Assembly: GCA_937120535.1 (NCBI GenBank)
Contig: CAKZJX010000066.1
Span: forward strand, 1 to 43,902
Source: an uncultured Anaerolineae bacterium
GTDB taxonomy: Bacteria > Chloroflexota > Anaerolineae > Anaerolineales > Villigracilaceae
Direction: 5' to 3'
DNA length: 43,902 bases
The notes beneath the pieces are model-generated. The model did not search any database. It saw only the letters and a program-made list of their open reading frames with translations, and was not told the DNA's origin. This document shows positions 8,995-18,873 of the stretch, piece by piece (positions within the stretch are counted from its first letter, which is position 1; every line of letters starts with the position of its first letter). The translations under genes and the position numbers were made by a program.

Positions 8995-10290
8995 TTATTC
9001 GTAGTGCTGAGGAAGCGGCGGGACGGGGCGATCTACGATCTGGTGCGCCTGCAGGATAGCAGCGATGGCAGTGGAGAGGGTCTCGGGGCGGCTGGCGTGG
9101 ATGGTGAAGAGCGGTTCGCCTTGGCGGATGGGATCGCCGACTTTGTGGTGGATGATGAATCCGACTGCGTGATCGATGGGGTCGTTCTTCTGGGCGCGCC
9201 CGGCCCCCAGGAGCACTGCGGCCTCTCCTATGGTTCGGGCGTGGACTTGGGCAAGGTAGCCGCTGCGCGGGGCCGGGACGACTTCGATCAGGGAGGCTTT
9301 GGGCAGTTTGTCGGGGTCGTCCACGTAGGAGACGTCACCGCCTTGGGCTTGGACCAGTTGACGGAATTTTTGCCAGGCAGAGCCATCGGCTAGGGCGGCT
9401 TCGGCGCGGGCGTAGGCAGCGGCTAGGGAATCGACAGCTTGACTGAGCAGGAGTAGGTGGGCCGCCATGTGCAGGCAGTGTTGGCGGAAGTCGGCTGGGC
9501 CGTTGTTGTGTAGGGTGGCAATGGCTTCGCGCACTTCGAGGGCGTTGCCGACGGCCTGGCCTAGGGGTTGGTTCATATCGGCTAGCACGGCTTTGACTTT
9601 GCGGCCGGCCAGGTTGCCGATCTGGGTCATCAGGTCGGCGAGTTGGCGGGCTTGGTCGAGGGTGGTCATGAAGGCGCCGTTGCCGACTTTGACGTCGAGG
9701 AGGATGGCTTGGGCTCCGCCGGCGATCTTTTTGGACATGATGGAGGATGCGATCAGGGGGATGGAATCCACGGTGCCAGTGACGTCGCGCAGGGCGTAGA
9801 GTTTGCCATCGGCTGGCACAAGGGCTTTGGATTGGCCGCAGAGGACAAGGCCAATCTGTGTGAGTTGGCGTTTGAATTCTTCAGTGGATAGGTCTACGCG
9901 ATAGCCTGGGATGGATTCCATTTTGTCCAGGGTGCCGCCGCTGAAGCCTAGGCCACGTCCAGACATTTTGCCGATGGCTAGGCCACAGGCAGCCAAGATG
10001 GGTAGGACGACCAGGCTGGTTTTGTCGCCTACGCCGCCGGTGGAGTGTTTGTCTACGACGGGTGTGCCGATGTCGGAGAGGTCGATCACTTCGCCGGATT
10101 CGGCCATGGCTAGGGTCAGTTCGGTGGTTTCGCGCGGGGTCATGCCGTTGAGGAAGATGGCCATGGCCCAGGCGGCGATTTGGTAGTCGGGGATGGTGCC
10201 GGCGGTGATGCCATCTACGAAGAAGCGGATTTCATCGCGCGTCAGTTCGCCCCGGTCGCGTTTTTTGATGATGATGTCAACCGCTCGCAT
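8995..10290 (-). CDS. deoA: pyrimidine-nucleoside (thymidine) phosphorylase
   Basis: This enzyme cleaves thymidine or uridine with phosphate to free base and (deoxy)ribose-1-phosphate in nucleoside salvage. At 431 aa it has the family length. Conserved features are the N-terminal helical domain (VDIIIKKRDRGELTRDEI), the phosphate-binding KHSTGGVGDK at 81-90, and the signature SGRGLGFSGGTLDKMES at 110-126. The signature has F-S where H-T or Q-T is common. It starts 22 bases after the lipoprotein gene and has a GGAG upstream, so it is probably co-transcribed with tgt, uppP and the lipoprotein. Whether it prefers thymidine (DeoA) or is broad (Pdp) cannot be read from the sequence. Confidence 0.92.
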   Translation of the reverse strand: MRAVDIIIKKRDRGELTRDEIRFFVDGITAGTIPDYQIAAWAMAIFLNGMTPRETTELTLAMAESGEVIDLSDIGTPVVDKHSTGGVGDKTSLVVLPILAACGLAIGKMSGRGLGFSGGTLDKMESIPGYRVDLSTEEFKRQLTQIGLVLCGQSKALVPADGKLYALRDVTGTVDSIPLIASSIMSKKIAGGAQAILLDVKVGNGAFMTTLDQARQLADLMTQIGNLAGRKVKAVLADMNQPLGQAVGNALEVREAIATLHNNGPADFRQHCLHMAAHLLLLSQAVDSLAAAYARAEAALADGSAWQKFRQLVQAQGGDVSYVDDPDKLPKASLIEVVPAPRSGYLAQVHARTIGEAAVLLGAGRAQKNDPIDHAVGFIIHHKVGDPIRQGEPLFTIHASRPETLSTAIAAILQAHQIVDRPVPPLPQHYE

Positions 10291-10312
10291 GGTGGGTTTC
10301 TCCAGGGGAATT

Positions 10313-10992
10313 TTAATCCGATGTGTGTTTGTTGGGTAGTTGGTTAGTCGGTCGGTTGGGCGAGGTGGTTGGGTGGGGTTTGTTCTGGAGGCAGGTGAGG
10401 AGGGGGAGGAGGTCTGGTTGGGGGGAGGAGGGGGTGGTGGCTAGGATGGGCGCGGAGGGGATGGCTAGGAGTTCACGCAGGGAGGAAAGGGCGCGGCGGG
10501 GGAGGATTCCGACACGGTTGGGGTCGGAGGAAAGGGCTTCGGCCATGTGTTGGGGGTCGAAGGCGAGACGGGCTAGGGAGGTGATGGGCCGGTCGTTCAT
10601 CAGTACGGCGTCCACGGTTTGTTGGAGGTCGGTGGCAGGGGGGTAGACCCAGATTTGGATGGCGGGATCGCCGCGGCCGGCAAAGAGCTGGCGCGCTTGT
10701 TCGAGGGTAAGGGAGGTCAGCGGGCTCGCGGGATGAGCGGCAATCACCAAGTCTTCGCGGCCAATTTCGTAGGCGAACGTTGTGCCGGCGGGGAGGATTT
10801 CGCCTAGCCAGAGGGAGATGTCTGGGGTTTGGGGGTCGAACCGAGGGGTAAGGCCAATCTGAGCGGCACAGGTGTAGAGGTCGGTGAGCCACGGGCGAGT
10901 TGCCGGCGTGGCGTAGACGTCGATCAGACGAGATGGGGCCGGCGGCGGCGAGCAGGCGACCAGAAGAAGCGCCAGTAAGAGGGAGCGTATTT

Positions 10993-10996
<4 letters not shown>
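10313..10996 (-). CDS. substrate-binding-type lipoprotein (PBP-like)
   Basis: With the ATG at 10996 the product (227 aa) opens MKIRSLLLALLLVACSPPP, a signal peptide with a lipobox whose lipidated cysteine is C15. The mature part resembles a small periplasmic phosphate/molybdate-type binding fold (FAYEIGREDLVIAAHPASPL, LTLEQARQLFAG, GDPAIQIWVYPPATD). The ATG overlaps the uppP stop in ATGA, which indicates translational coupling, so the longer upstream frame is not the true start. The last 25 residues are Pro/Thr/Asn-rich low complexity. No transporter permease is adjacent, so transport, phosphate sensing or envelope roles are all possible. Confidence 0.75.
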
Positions 10997-12962
<1,966 letters not shown>

Positions 12963-12994
12963 TTAGATGAATTATAACGTGAGAAGGGGAGAGT

Positions 12995-13131
12995 GTTCGT
13001 TTATTCGTTGCCGAAATTCGTTGCTGGCCCTCGTGTGAGAGCGACCGTCAACGAATGGGAGAACGAATAAACGAATGGGGGCGGACGCGCATTCGTTTAT
13101 TCGTGACCGGAATTCGTTGATGGCCCTCGTG
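12995..13131. repeat. cluster of three ATTCGTTTATTCGT-type repeat units
   Basis: Three related units of about 40 bases lie between tgt and the oxidoreductase. Unit 1 (12995-13036, plus) and unit 3 (13091-13131, plus) share TTCGTTTATTCGT, then AATTCGTTG and GGCCCTCGTG. Unit 2 (about 13038-13078) is the same text inverted. Units 1 and 2, or 2 and 3, could fold into long hairpins. A fourth, diverged copy is at 16203-16232. Confidence 0.75.
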
Positions 13132-13198
13132 CGGAAGAAGAAGAGAAGGAGGGTTTGTGGTATAAGAGGGGGGTGGATTTTGGGTTGATGTAAGGAGG

Positions 13199-14488
13199 AT
13201 GATGGATCAGCAAATTCGGCAACGGGTGTTCTGGCAGGATACGGTGGAGATGCCGACCGGGGATGTGGAGTCGCCCTTGGGGGGAAGGGTGCAGGCGGCG
13301 ATCGTGGGCGGCGGGTATACCGGTTTGAGTGCGGCGCGTAGGTTGGGCCAATATGGCGTTTCAGTGACGGTGTTGGAAGCGGAGACGATCGGTTGGGGGG
13401 CCAGTTCACGAAATGGTGGAATGGTCTTGACTGGGTTGAAGTTGCCAATACAGGCTGTGTTTCAGCGTTATGGCCGTACCCTGACGAAGGAGCTGTTTGT
13501 TTGCTCGCTTCGGGCGATCGATGTGGTGGAACAGGTGGTGCGCGAGGAGGGCATTGACTGTGGGTTTTCACGCAGCGGGCATTTGTTGGTGGCGGTTAAG
13601 CCGAAGCATGTTCGCACGCTTGAGGAAGAGGCTGAGTTTGTGGAGCGAGAGTTTGGTCATCGGGTACGTCTGGTGCCGGCCGAGAGGTTGGGGGAAGAGA
13701 TCGGTTCGGGAAGGTATTGTGGCGGGTTGGTAGATGAGGTCAGCGGGGGGTTGAATCCGGCGCAGTTCGTGGCGGGGTTGGCTCGGGCGGCTGAACGGGC
13801 CGGGGCGAAGTTGTACGCCCAGGCGCAGGTTGACCGGATCGAGCGGCGCGGGGCGCGTTTTGTCCTGCATACTCGACGCGGGGCCCTGGAGGCGGAATCG
13901 GTGTTGATCGCTACGGCTGGGTATACCAGGGAGGCGACGCCATGGTTGCGCAGGCGTATTCTACCGATCGGTTCGTATATTATCGCTACTGAACCATTGC
14001 CCGAGGCGTTGGCTCGTTCGTTGATCCCTCGCAACCGAATGGTGTTCGATAGTAAGCATTATCTGAATTATTTCCGCCTGTGGGAGGGACGTTTGATCTT
14101 CGGTGGACGGGCGGCTTTTTTCCCAGAGAGCGAGCGAAGTGTTTTGCAGAGTGCCCGGATTTTGCAGCAGGAGATGGTGACTGTGTTTCCAGCGTTGCGC
14201 ACCGCAAAGGTGGAGTATGTCTGGGGCGGTACACTGGATTTTGCGTTCGATTTGATGCCCCACGTGGGGAATCAGGAGGGGGTGTTCTATGCGCTTGGGT
14301 ACGCTGGGCACGGCGTGGCCTTGGGGACGTATCTGGGACAGACGGTGGCCGAGGCGATGTGGAAGGGGACAATTGCTGAGCATCCGTTTGCCCAGTTTCG
14401 GTTTCCGGAAGTGCCGCTGTACGATGGCCGGCCGTGGTTTTTGCCGCTGGTCGGGCTATGGTATCGGTTGTTGGATTGGATCGAGTGA
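13199..14488 (+). CDS. FAD-dependent oxidoreductase, DAO family (amine/amino-acid oxidase-like)
   Basis: This is a flavoprotein of the D-amino-acid oxidase superfamily (429 aa) that oxidises C-N bonds of amino acids or amines. An N-terminal strap is followed by the dinucleotide-binding motif AAIVGGGYTGLSAARRL, then the signature GWGASSRNGGMVLTGLK, typical of the gamma-glutamylputrescine oxidase/sarcosine oxidase group. The C terminus has GYAGHGVALGTYLGQTVAE. AAGGAGG directly abuts the ATG at 13199, so the second ATG at 13202 is equally possible. It is followed after 12 bases by a small conserved gene and then a strong terminator. Polyamine or amino-acid catabolism is plausible given aguA/aguB in the window, but the substrate is not determined. 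Confidence 0.85.
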   Translation: MMDQQIRQRVFWQDTVEMPTGDVESPLGGRVQAAIVGGGYTGLSAARRLGQYGVSVTVLEAETIGWGASSRNGGMVLTGLKLPIQAVFQRYGRTLTKELFVCSLRAIDVVEQVVREEGIDCGFSRSGHLLVAVKPKHVRTLEEEAEFVEREFGHRVRLVPAERLGEEIGSGRYCGGLVDEVSGGLNPAQFVAGLARAAERAGAKLYAQAQVDRIERRGARFVLHTRRGALEAESVLIATAGYTREATPWLRRRILPIGSYIIATEPLPEALARSLIPRNRMVFDSKHYLNYFRLWEGRLIFGGRAAFFPESERSVLQSARILQQEMVTVFPALRTAKVEYVWGGTLDFAFDLMPHVGNQEGVFYALGYAGHGVALGTYLGQTVAEAMWKGTIAEHPFAQFRFPEVPLYDGRPWFLPLVGLWYRLLDWIE

Positions 14489-14500
14489 GCGGAGGAGAGG

Positions 14501-14782
14501 ATGGCGCGCTATCGTGTGATTTATTGGCGAGAGATCCCTACGTCGTTTACGGTGGAAGGCGATGGTCGGACGGTGAAGAAGCAGCTCCCGCCGTGGGTGC
14601 AAAATCGGATCGATGCGTATGCGATGGCGCTGGGGTTGACCTCTACCGCCGATTACAGCGCTCAGTATCGGCGCGGGGAGTGGATCGATCGAGAGGGAAG
14701 TCCAGAAAAGGTGGCCGAGGCGCTGTTGGTAGAGTTGGAAGAGGAGGCACGCCGAGTGGTTGTCCCGCGCCGGTCGGGGTGA
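14501..14782 (+). CDS. small 'virulence factor' family protein
   Basis: This 93-aa soluble protein begins MARYRVIYWREIPTSFTVEG and continues with QLPPWVQNRIDAYAMALGLT. This resembles the small conserved family labelled 'Virulence factor' in Pfam (PF13769, recalled from memory), whose biochemical role is unknown. A GGAGGAG lies a few bases upstream of the ATG, and the gene starts 12 bases after the oxidoreductase stop, so the two are co-expressed. The C-terminal helix is acidic and Glu-rich and ends in a basic tail. No membrane segment or signal is present. The family name says little about function here. Confidence 0.7.
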   Translation: MARYRVIYWREIPTSFTVEGDGRTVKKQLPPWVQNRIDAYAMALGLTSTADYSAQYRRGEWIDREGSPEKVAEALLVELEEEARRVVVPRRSG

Positions 14783-14806
14783 AGCTGGCCCGCTGGCAAT
14801 GAAAAT

Positions 14807-14840
14807 GCGCCTCCGATGAAGTTGAGGAGGCGCTTTTTTT
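14807..14840 (+). terminator. rho-independent terminator
   Basis: A perfect 8-bp GC-rich stem GCGCCTCC/GGAGGCGC with an 11-base loop is followed directly by seven T residues. It closes the oxidoreductase/virulence-factor operon on the plus strand. Confidence 0.92.
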
Positions 14841-14886
14841 CAACACATCAGTTGGCGATGTACCCCCATTCTTAGGAGACGAGAGG

Positions 14887-15315
14887 TTATCCACCGCGTG
14901 CCGTACGGGCTTCGTCGGTGTCGTTGGCTTTGTAGCCAGGGCCGGACTTGAAGTATTCGTAGTTGGCCTGGATATCTAAGGTTAGGTCCACCGTCTCGCC
15001 GGGGTCGAGTTGCTTGACGGTGTTGAGGACCACGTTGACGCCATGATGGTTGACTCCCTCGTAGCGGCCGGTAAAGCCGACGCGAGAGAGGTACTCGCCG
15101 CCCTGGGCTACATAGGCCGATGGAACGTCGTGCTCAGGGAAGATGGCGTTGTAGGGGCAGGCCGGGACGCAAGCGCCACAGTCAATACAGGTATCGGGAT
15201 CGATGTAGTAGGTGGGGTATTGGTCTTGGGGCACACCCGGGACGATGCATTCCACCGGGCAGACCTCAACACATCCACCATCGCGCAAACAGAGGCTAGT
15301 GATAATGTGAGTCAT
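14887..15315 (-). CDS. ferredoxin with two iron-sulfur clusters and a C-terminal extension
   Basis: This is a 142-aa low-potential electron carrier. The N-terminal 60 residues are a dicluster ferredoxin with cysteines C9, C15, C19, C23, C43, C46, C49 and C53. The second motif CIDCGACVPAC is canonical, while the first is spaced C-x5-C-x3-C-x3-C rather than C-x2-C-x2-C-x3-C. The order resembles seven-iron FdxA-type proteins with one residue deleted. Residues 60-142 form an extension (EYLSRVGFTGRYEGVNHHGV) with no recognised domain. It lies downstream of sodA on the same strand, separated by a hairpin, so it probably has its own promoter. Its electron partner is unknown. Confidence 0.88.
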   Translation of the reverse strand: MTHIITSLCLRDGGCVEVCPVECIVPGVPQDQYPTYYIDPDTCIDCGACVPACPYNAIFPEHDVPSAYVAQGGEYLSRVGFTGRYEGVNHHGVNVVLNTVKQLDPGETVDLTLDIQANYEYFKSGPGYKANDTDEARTARGG

Positions 15316-15350
15316 AGGCGTCTCCTTTTGTGGTGGGGGAGGAAATAAAG

Positions 15351-15379
15351 AAGCCAGATATACTCATTATATCTGGCTT
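15351..15379 (-). terminator. bidirectional hairpin terminator between sodA and ferredoxin
   Basis: A perfect 12-bp stem AAGCCAGATATA/TATATCTGGCTT with loop CTCAT lies between the sodA stop and the ferredoxin start. It has TTTT on the plus-strand side and a broken T tract on the minus side. It most likely ends the sodA transcript. Confidence 0.75.
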
Positions 15380-15466
15380 TTGAGGTAATGCAAGATCAAG
15401 GAGCCGCCAATTTTGTGAGACTTTGGCGTTTGCTGGGGGATAGGGGCAGGCAGTCTGTTGGGTGGT

Positions 15467-16078
15467 TTACTTTTCGTGGAGGCGCCGCGCCACTTCGTCC
15501 CAATTGACCACGTTCCACCAGTTGCTGACGTATTCGGCGCGACGGTTCTGGTATTTCAGGTAGTAGGCGTGCTCCCAGACGTCAATTCCCATGATGGGTT
15601 TTAGGCCTTCTGACATGGGGTTGTCTTGATTGGCGGTGGAGACGACTGCTAAGCCGTTGGACTGGGTCTTTACTAGCCAGGCCCAGCCGGAGCCGAAGCG
15701 GCCATTGGCTGCTTTTTCGAACTCGGCTTTGAAAGCGTCGAAGGAGCCGAAGGCGGCTTCGATGGCTTTGGCCAGTTCGCCTTTGGGTTCTCCGCCGGCG
15801 TTGGGAGCCATGATCACCCAGAACATCGAGTGATTCCAGGTGCCACCGCCATGGTTGCGTACGATGGTGCGGATGTCTTCCGGTACGGCGTTGAGGTCTG
15901 AGAGGAGTTCTTCGAGGGATTTGCTGGCTAGTTCGGGGTGTTTTTCGATGGCTTTGTTGAGGTTGTCGATGTAGGTTTGGTGATGTTTGGTGTGGTGAAT
16001 GGTCATGGTCTGCGCATCGATGTAGGGTTCAAGCGCGTCTACTGCATACGGGAGGGGGGGAAGTTCGTAATAGGCCAT
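15467..16078 (-). CDS. sodA: superoxide dismutase, Mn-type
   Basis: This enzyme dismutates superoxide to peroxide and oxygen in the cytoplasm. It has 203 aa, the family length. It shows the N-terminal [17 protein letters not shown] and HHTKHHQTY with a metal-binding His, then [12 protein letters not shown] with the second His, and [11 protein letters not shown] with the Asp and third His. Glycine in the GGGTWNH region and glutamine in STANQDNP are the residues that usually mark manganese rather than iron enzymes, so Mn is predicted but cambialism is possible. GGAG lies upstream of the ATG. It is preceded by a good promoter at 16107-16134. Confidence 0.95.
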   Translation of the reverse strand: MAYYELPPLPYAVDALEPYIDAQTMTIHHTKHHQTYIDNLNKAIEKHPELASKSLEELLSDLNAVPEDIRTIVRNHGGGTWNHSMFWVIMAPNAGGEPKGELAKAIEAAFGSFDAFKAEFEKAANGRFGSGWAWLVKTQSNGLAVVSTANQDNPMSEGLKPIMGIDVWEHAYYLKYQNRRAEYVSNWWNVVNWDEVARRLHEK

Positions 16079-16106
16079 GGTCTCTCTCCTTCTAGATTTG
16101 TTGTGG

Positions 16107-16134
16107 ATTGTACTCCGGTCTTCGGTGATGTCAA
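16107..16134 (-). promoter_or_regulatory. promoter for sodA
   Basis: On the minus strand TTGACA (16129-16134), a 16-base spacer and TACAAT (16107-16112) precede sodA. They predict a leader of about 20 bases that contains the ribosome-binding site. Confidence 0.65.
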
Positions 16135-16202
16135 GAATTTGGAAGATTTTTATACAAATATTTTACTTATTTCTGCAGGCAGGATCGGGGTGTTTGATGG
16201 GA

Positions 16203-16232
16203 GGACGAATTTCGGCAGCGAATAAGCGAATG
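16203..16232 (-). repeat. diverged copy of the ATTCGTTTATTCGT-type repeat
   Basis: Read on the minus strand this is ATTCGCTTATTCGC followed by TGCCGAAATTCGTCCT. It matches the first unit of the cluster at 12995-13131, in opposite orientation. It lies immediately upstream of the promoter at 16248-16276. Confidence 0.6.
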
Positions 16233-16247
16233 TGCGCCGGTTGGCGC

Positions 16248-16276
16248 TTGATTTTCCGGCAGATTGCCTCTACAAT
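16248..16276 (+). promoter_or_regulatory. promoter for the membrane protein at 16312
   Basis: TTGATT (16248-16253), a 17-base spacer and TACAAT (16271-16276) give a good sigma70-type promoter. It would yield a leader of roughly 30 bases before the ATG at 16312. Confidence 0.55.
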
Positions 16277-16311
16277 ACTCTCGAGCTGATCTCTTTTCCA
16301 GGATTGTCACC

Positions 16312-17046
16312 ATGTCCATTTCACCCCAGCTCTATTTTCGTTATGTGCTGCTGTCGCTCATCATTTTGATTGGAGGAACGTTGTTGTTAATTCTGGCAGG
16401 GGTGTTTGTTCGGTCGGGGAGTGGTCAGGTTGTTCCCACTGCCGGCCCCGGTGTTTCTACCCCTGCTTTTCCCCAGCCTGATTTTCAATCTGTGGACTTG
16501 ATCCTGGGTCGGGCGATGCGCGCCTCGATCTCGTATAGCTTGCCGGCAAAGATGCAGCTGAACGAGACGCAGATCGTGCGGTTGTTTCTTACCCCGATCG
16601 TTTCAGAGCAGGAGCTGGAGCGTCAGATCGCGGAAAGCGGCGTTGGGATCGGCAGCGTGGTGGAGATCACACCCATCATGAAGGCAGCTCTCAAGCCGTA
16701 TGATCCGCAGGCTTTTTGGGTGACGCCGCTGCACGATTCGCCCGAGCAGCCAGTGACCGTCCAGGAATTGACCCGCTGGCAGTGGCAGATCACTGCCAAG
16801 CAGGGAGGCCGGCAAGGGCTCGCTCTGGTGGTATATCGCCTGATTCGCTATGAGAACCAGGATTACTGGCGTGAGGTGGCAATCCATCAGGCCGAGATTG
16901 AGGTGAGTGTAACGATTGGGCAGCGTTTGCAAAGCCTGGATTGGAAGTGGTTGATCGGTTTGGTGATCACATCTCTGCTCATTCCAATGGTGTTGCGCTG
17001 GTGGGATACGCGCATTTCTCGCTCTAGGTCTTTTCGAAAGAAATAG
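16312..17046 (+). CDS. uncharacterised bitopic membrane protein with extracytoplasmic domain
   Basis: The family is not recognised. From the ATG at 16312 the protein is 244 aa (MSISPQLYFRYVLLSLIIL). It has one N-terminal membrane helix (about 10-33), a Pro/Gly-rich linker, a predicted mostly beta domain of about 150 residues (SYSLPAKMQLNETQIVRLFL to QWQITAKQGGRQGLALVVY), a second helix near the C terminus (WLIGLVITSLLIPMVL) and a short basic tail. The middle domain would lie outside the membrane. An AGGA lies upstream. It precedes the EamA exporter by 40 bases and may be co-transcribed. Function unknown. Confidence 0.75.
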   Translation: MSISPQLYFRYVLLSLIILIGGTLLLILAGVFVRSGSGQVVPTAGPGVSTPAFPQPDFQSVDLILGRAMRASISYSLPAKMQLNETQIVRLFLTPIVSEQELERQIAESGVGIGSVVEITPIMKAALKPYDPQAFWVTPLHDSPEQPVTVQELTRWQWQITAKQGGRQGLALVVYRLIRYENQDYWREVAIHQAEIEVSVTIGQRLQSLDWKWLIGLVITSLLIPMVLRWWDTRISRSRSFRKK

Positions 17047-17086
17047 GTCGATCGTGTAACTGATCCGTTTTTTGCAGGTGAATCTT

Positions 17087-18037
17087 ATGTCTCGCTTTCG
17101 CCTCATGATTGCTTTGTTCATTGCAATTTTGGCCGTCTCTACGGCCTCAATTTTTATCCGTTTTGCTCAGCAAGAGGTGCCTTCGCTGGTGATTGCCGCA
17201 GTGCGCCTGACGTTGGCGACTTTCACGCTGATGCCGATTGCTTGGTTGCGTCATCGCCAGGAGGTTCGCTCTCTTACGCGCCGCGAATGGTTGTTGGCTA
17301 TCTTGTCGGGCGTCTTTTTGTCGGTGCATTTTGCGTCTTGGATCAGTTCGCTGGAGTATACGACGGTGGTGTCGTCGGTGGTGCTGGTAAGCACGGGGCC
17401 GCTATGGGTAGCATTGCTGTCGCCAGTTTTTTTGCACGAAGTTCCAACTCGGCGGGTTTGGACGGGAATGGGATTTGCCCTGGTGGGAGGTGTAATCGTG
17501 GGCTTGGGCGATTCGTGTTCGATAAGTAGGATTGGCCTTTCGTGTCCTTCTTTGGGGGAGTTGATGGGGGGATCGGCGTTTTTCGGCAATGTTTTGGCCC
17601 TGGTTGGCGCCTGGACAGTGGCCGGTTATTTGATGATCGGGCGCAATTTGCGCGCTCGCATCGGGCTGGTCCCATATATCTTCGTGGTGTATGGGGTAGC
17701 TGCTCTGGCGTTGATCGGGTATATGCTGGTAGCCGGCCAAACGCCGTTTGGGTATTCGCCTATTATGTATGTGTGGATGTTGGCTTTGGCATTAGTCCCT
17801 CAGTTGATCGGCCACTCGACGTATAACTGGGCTTTGCGCTTTTTGCCGGCCTCATTTGTCTCGGTGGCCACGCTGGGAGAACCGGTGGGGTCGGCGATTT
17901 TGGCGTTTTTGGTCTTGAGCGAGGTCCCGTCGGGGTTGACGTTGGTTGGAGGTGGGTTGATCTTGGTGGGGATTTATCTGGCAGCAGGGGGAGAGGGGAG
18001 AGGAGGAGAACGGGAGAACGGGAGAACGGGAAATTAG
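17087..18037 (+). CDS. EamA-family (drug/metabolite superfamily) transporter
   Basis: This is an inner-membrane permease of the DMT superfamily, about ten hydrophobic helices in two EamA repeats over 316 aa. Members export amino acids, purines or other metabolites; the substrate is not determined. It opens MSRFRLMIALFIAILAVSTA, and the first repeat contains SSLEYTTVVSSVVLVSTGPL. The second repeat ends TLGEPVGSAILAFLVLSEVP, typical of the family. AGGTG lies 8 bases before the ATG at 17087, so the upstream in-frame TTG is not preferred. The last residues are coded by three perfect 8-base repeats (18006-18029). The stop overlaps the stop of the convergent hydrolase by 4 bases. Confidence 0.88.
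   Translation: MSRFRLMIALFIAILAVSTASIFIRFAQQEVPSLVIAAVRLTLATFTLMPIAWLRHRQEVRSLTRREWLLAILSGVFLSVHFASWISSLEYTTVVSSVVLVSTGPLWVALLSPVFLHEVPTRRVWTGMGFALVGGVIVGLGDSCSISRIGLSCPSLGELMGGSAFFGNVLALVGAWTVAGYLMIGRNLRARIGLVPYIFVVYGVAALALIGYMLVAGQTPFGYSPIMYVWMLALALVPQLIGHSTYNWALRFLPASFVSVATLGEPVGSAILAFLVLSEVPSGLTLVGGGLILVGIYLAAGGEGRGGERENGRTGN
18006..18029 (+). repeat. three tandem copies of an 8-base repeat in the transporter 3' end
   Basis: Three perfect GAGAACGG units sit immediately before the EamA stop codon. The unit length is not a multiple of three, so gain or loss of one unit would change the C-terminal frame. Confidence 0.85.
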
Positions 18038-18873
18038 AGGGTGGCGAGGAAGTTGAGGACGAGGCGATTGTATTCGGCGGGGTTAGATTGGTGGGGGACG
18101 TGACCACCGGAAAGGGCGTGTCCACGAGCATTGGGCAGGGCGCGCACTAGGGCCGGGAAGGAGGCCGGGTTGAGGGTTTGATCGCGATCGCCCCAGAGGA
18201 CCAGAGTCGGCATGGCGAGGCGCGCCAGGCTGGGGGTGAGGTCGCGAACCGTGTTGGGGATGTTGAAGGCGCCCGGGGCAGTGCGTTTGTAGTCTAGGGC
18301 GGTTTGGCGGCGAATAGGTTCCGGTAGGGTGAGTGTGGCGCCGCCAGTGCGGCCAAGGGCGATGTTGGTCAGGTCGATTAGCCAGCGAAAGACCCATTCT
18401 GGGGTGTGTTCGACGATCAGGACGTTGAGCAGGGGACGACGATAGGCGCGCTGTAGCAGGAGGGGGAGTTGTTCCAGTTTGTAGAAGGGGCTGGTCAGGA
18501 TCAGAGCGCGCACGTTTTCGGCATGGCGAACGGCGTAGCGCATGCATAGGTAGCCGCCAAAGGAATGGCCTAGCAGGATCGGGGCTTGTGAGAGGTGCAG
18601 CGACTCGATCCAGCGCGCAAAGTGACGGTAGACCCATTTTGCCTTGTAGGCACGCGAGGCCGGCTTGGGGCTTTCGCCATGACCCAGTAGGTCTAAAGCG
18701 TAGGCATGATAGCTGGCGGCAGCGAGTTCGGGTATGAGTAGGTCCCAGTCGTGTAGCGAAGCGGCCAAACCGTGGACGAGCAGGATCGGCTGGCCGTCGA
18801 TAGGGCCTTGTTCGACAAAATGGACGTCATCTATCCGGTCAAGCGGGCCGGTCTTCGAGAAGGTATTTTTCAT
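18034..18873 (-). CDS. alpha/beta hydrolase
   Basis: This is a soluble hydrolase with the alpha/beta fold (279 aa from the ATG at 18873, MKNTFSKTGP). It shows the oxyanion motif LVHGLAASLHDWD, the nucleophile elbow LLGHSFGG with Ser104, the acid Asp in LWGDRDQT and the catalytic His in SGGHVPHQ. The substrate is unknown; esters or lactones are typical of this branch. Its start lies inside the last 35 bases of the upstream fused hydrolase/acyl-CoA ligase gene in another frame, so the two are translationally linked. Its stop overlaps that of the convergent EamA gene. Confidence 0.85.
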   Translation of the reverse strand: MKNTFSKTGPLDRIDDVHFVEQGPIDGQPILLVHGLAASLHDWDLLIPELAAASYHAYALDLLGHGESPKPASRAYKAKWVYRHFARWIESLHLSQAPILLGHSFGGYLCMRYAVRHAENVRALILTSPFYKLEQLPLLLQRAYRRPLLNVLIVEHTPEWVFRWLIDLTNIALGRTGGATLTLPEPIRRQTALDYKRTAPGAFNIPNTVRDLTPSLARLAMPTLVLWGDRDQTLNPASFPALVRALPNARGHALSGGHVPHQSNPAEYNRLVLNFLATL

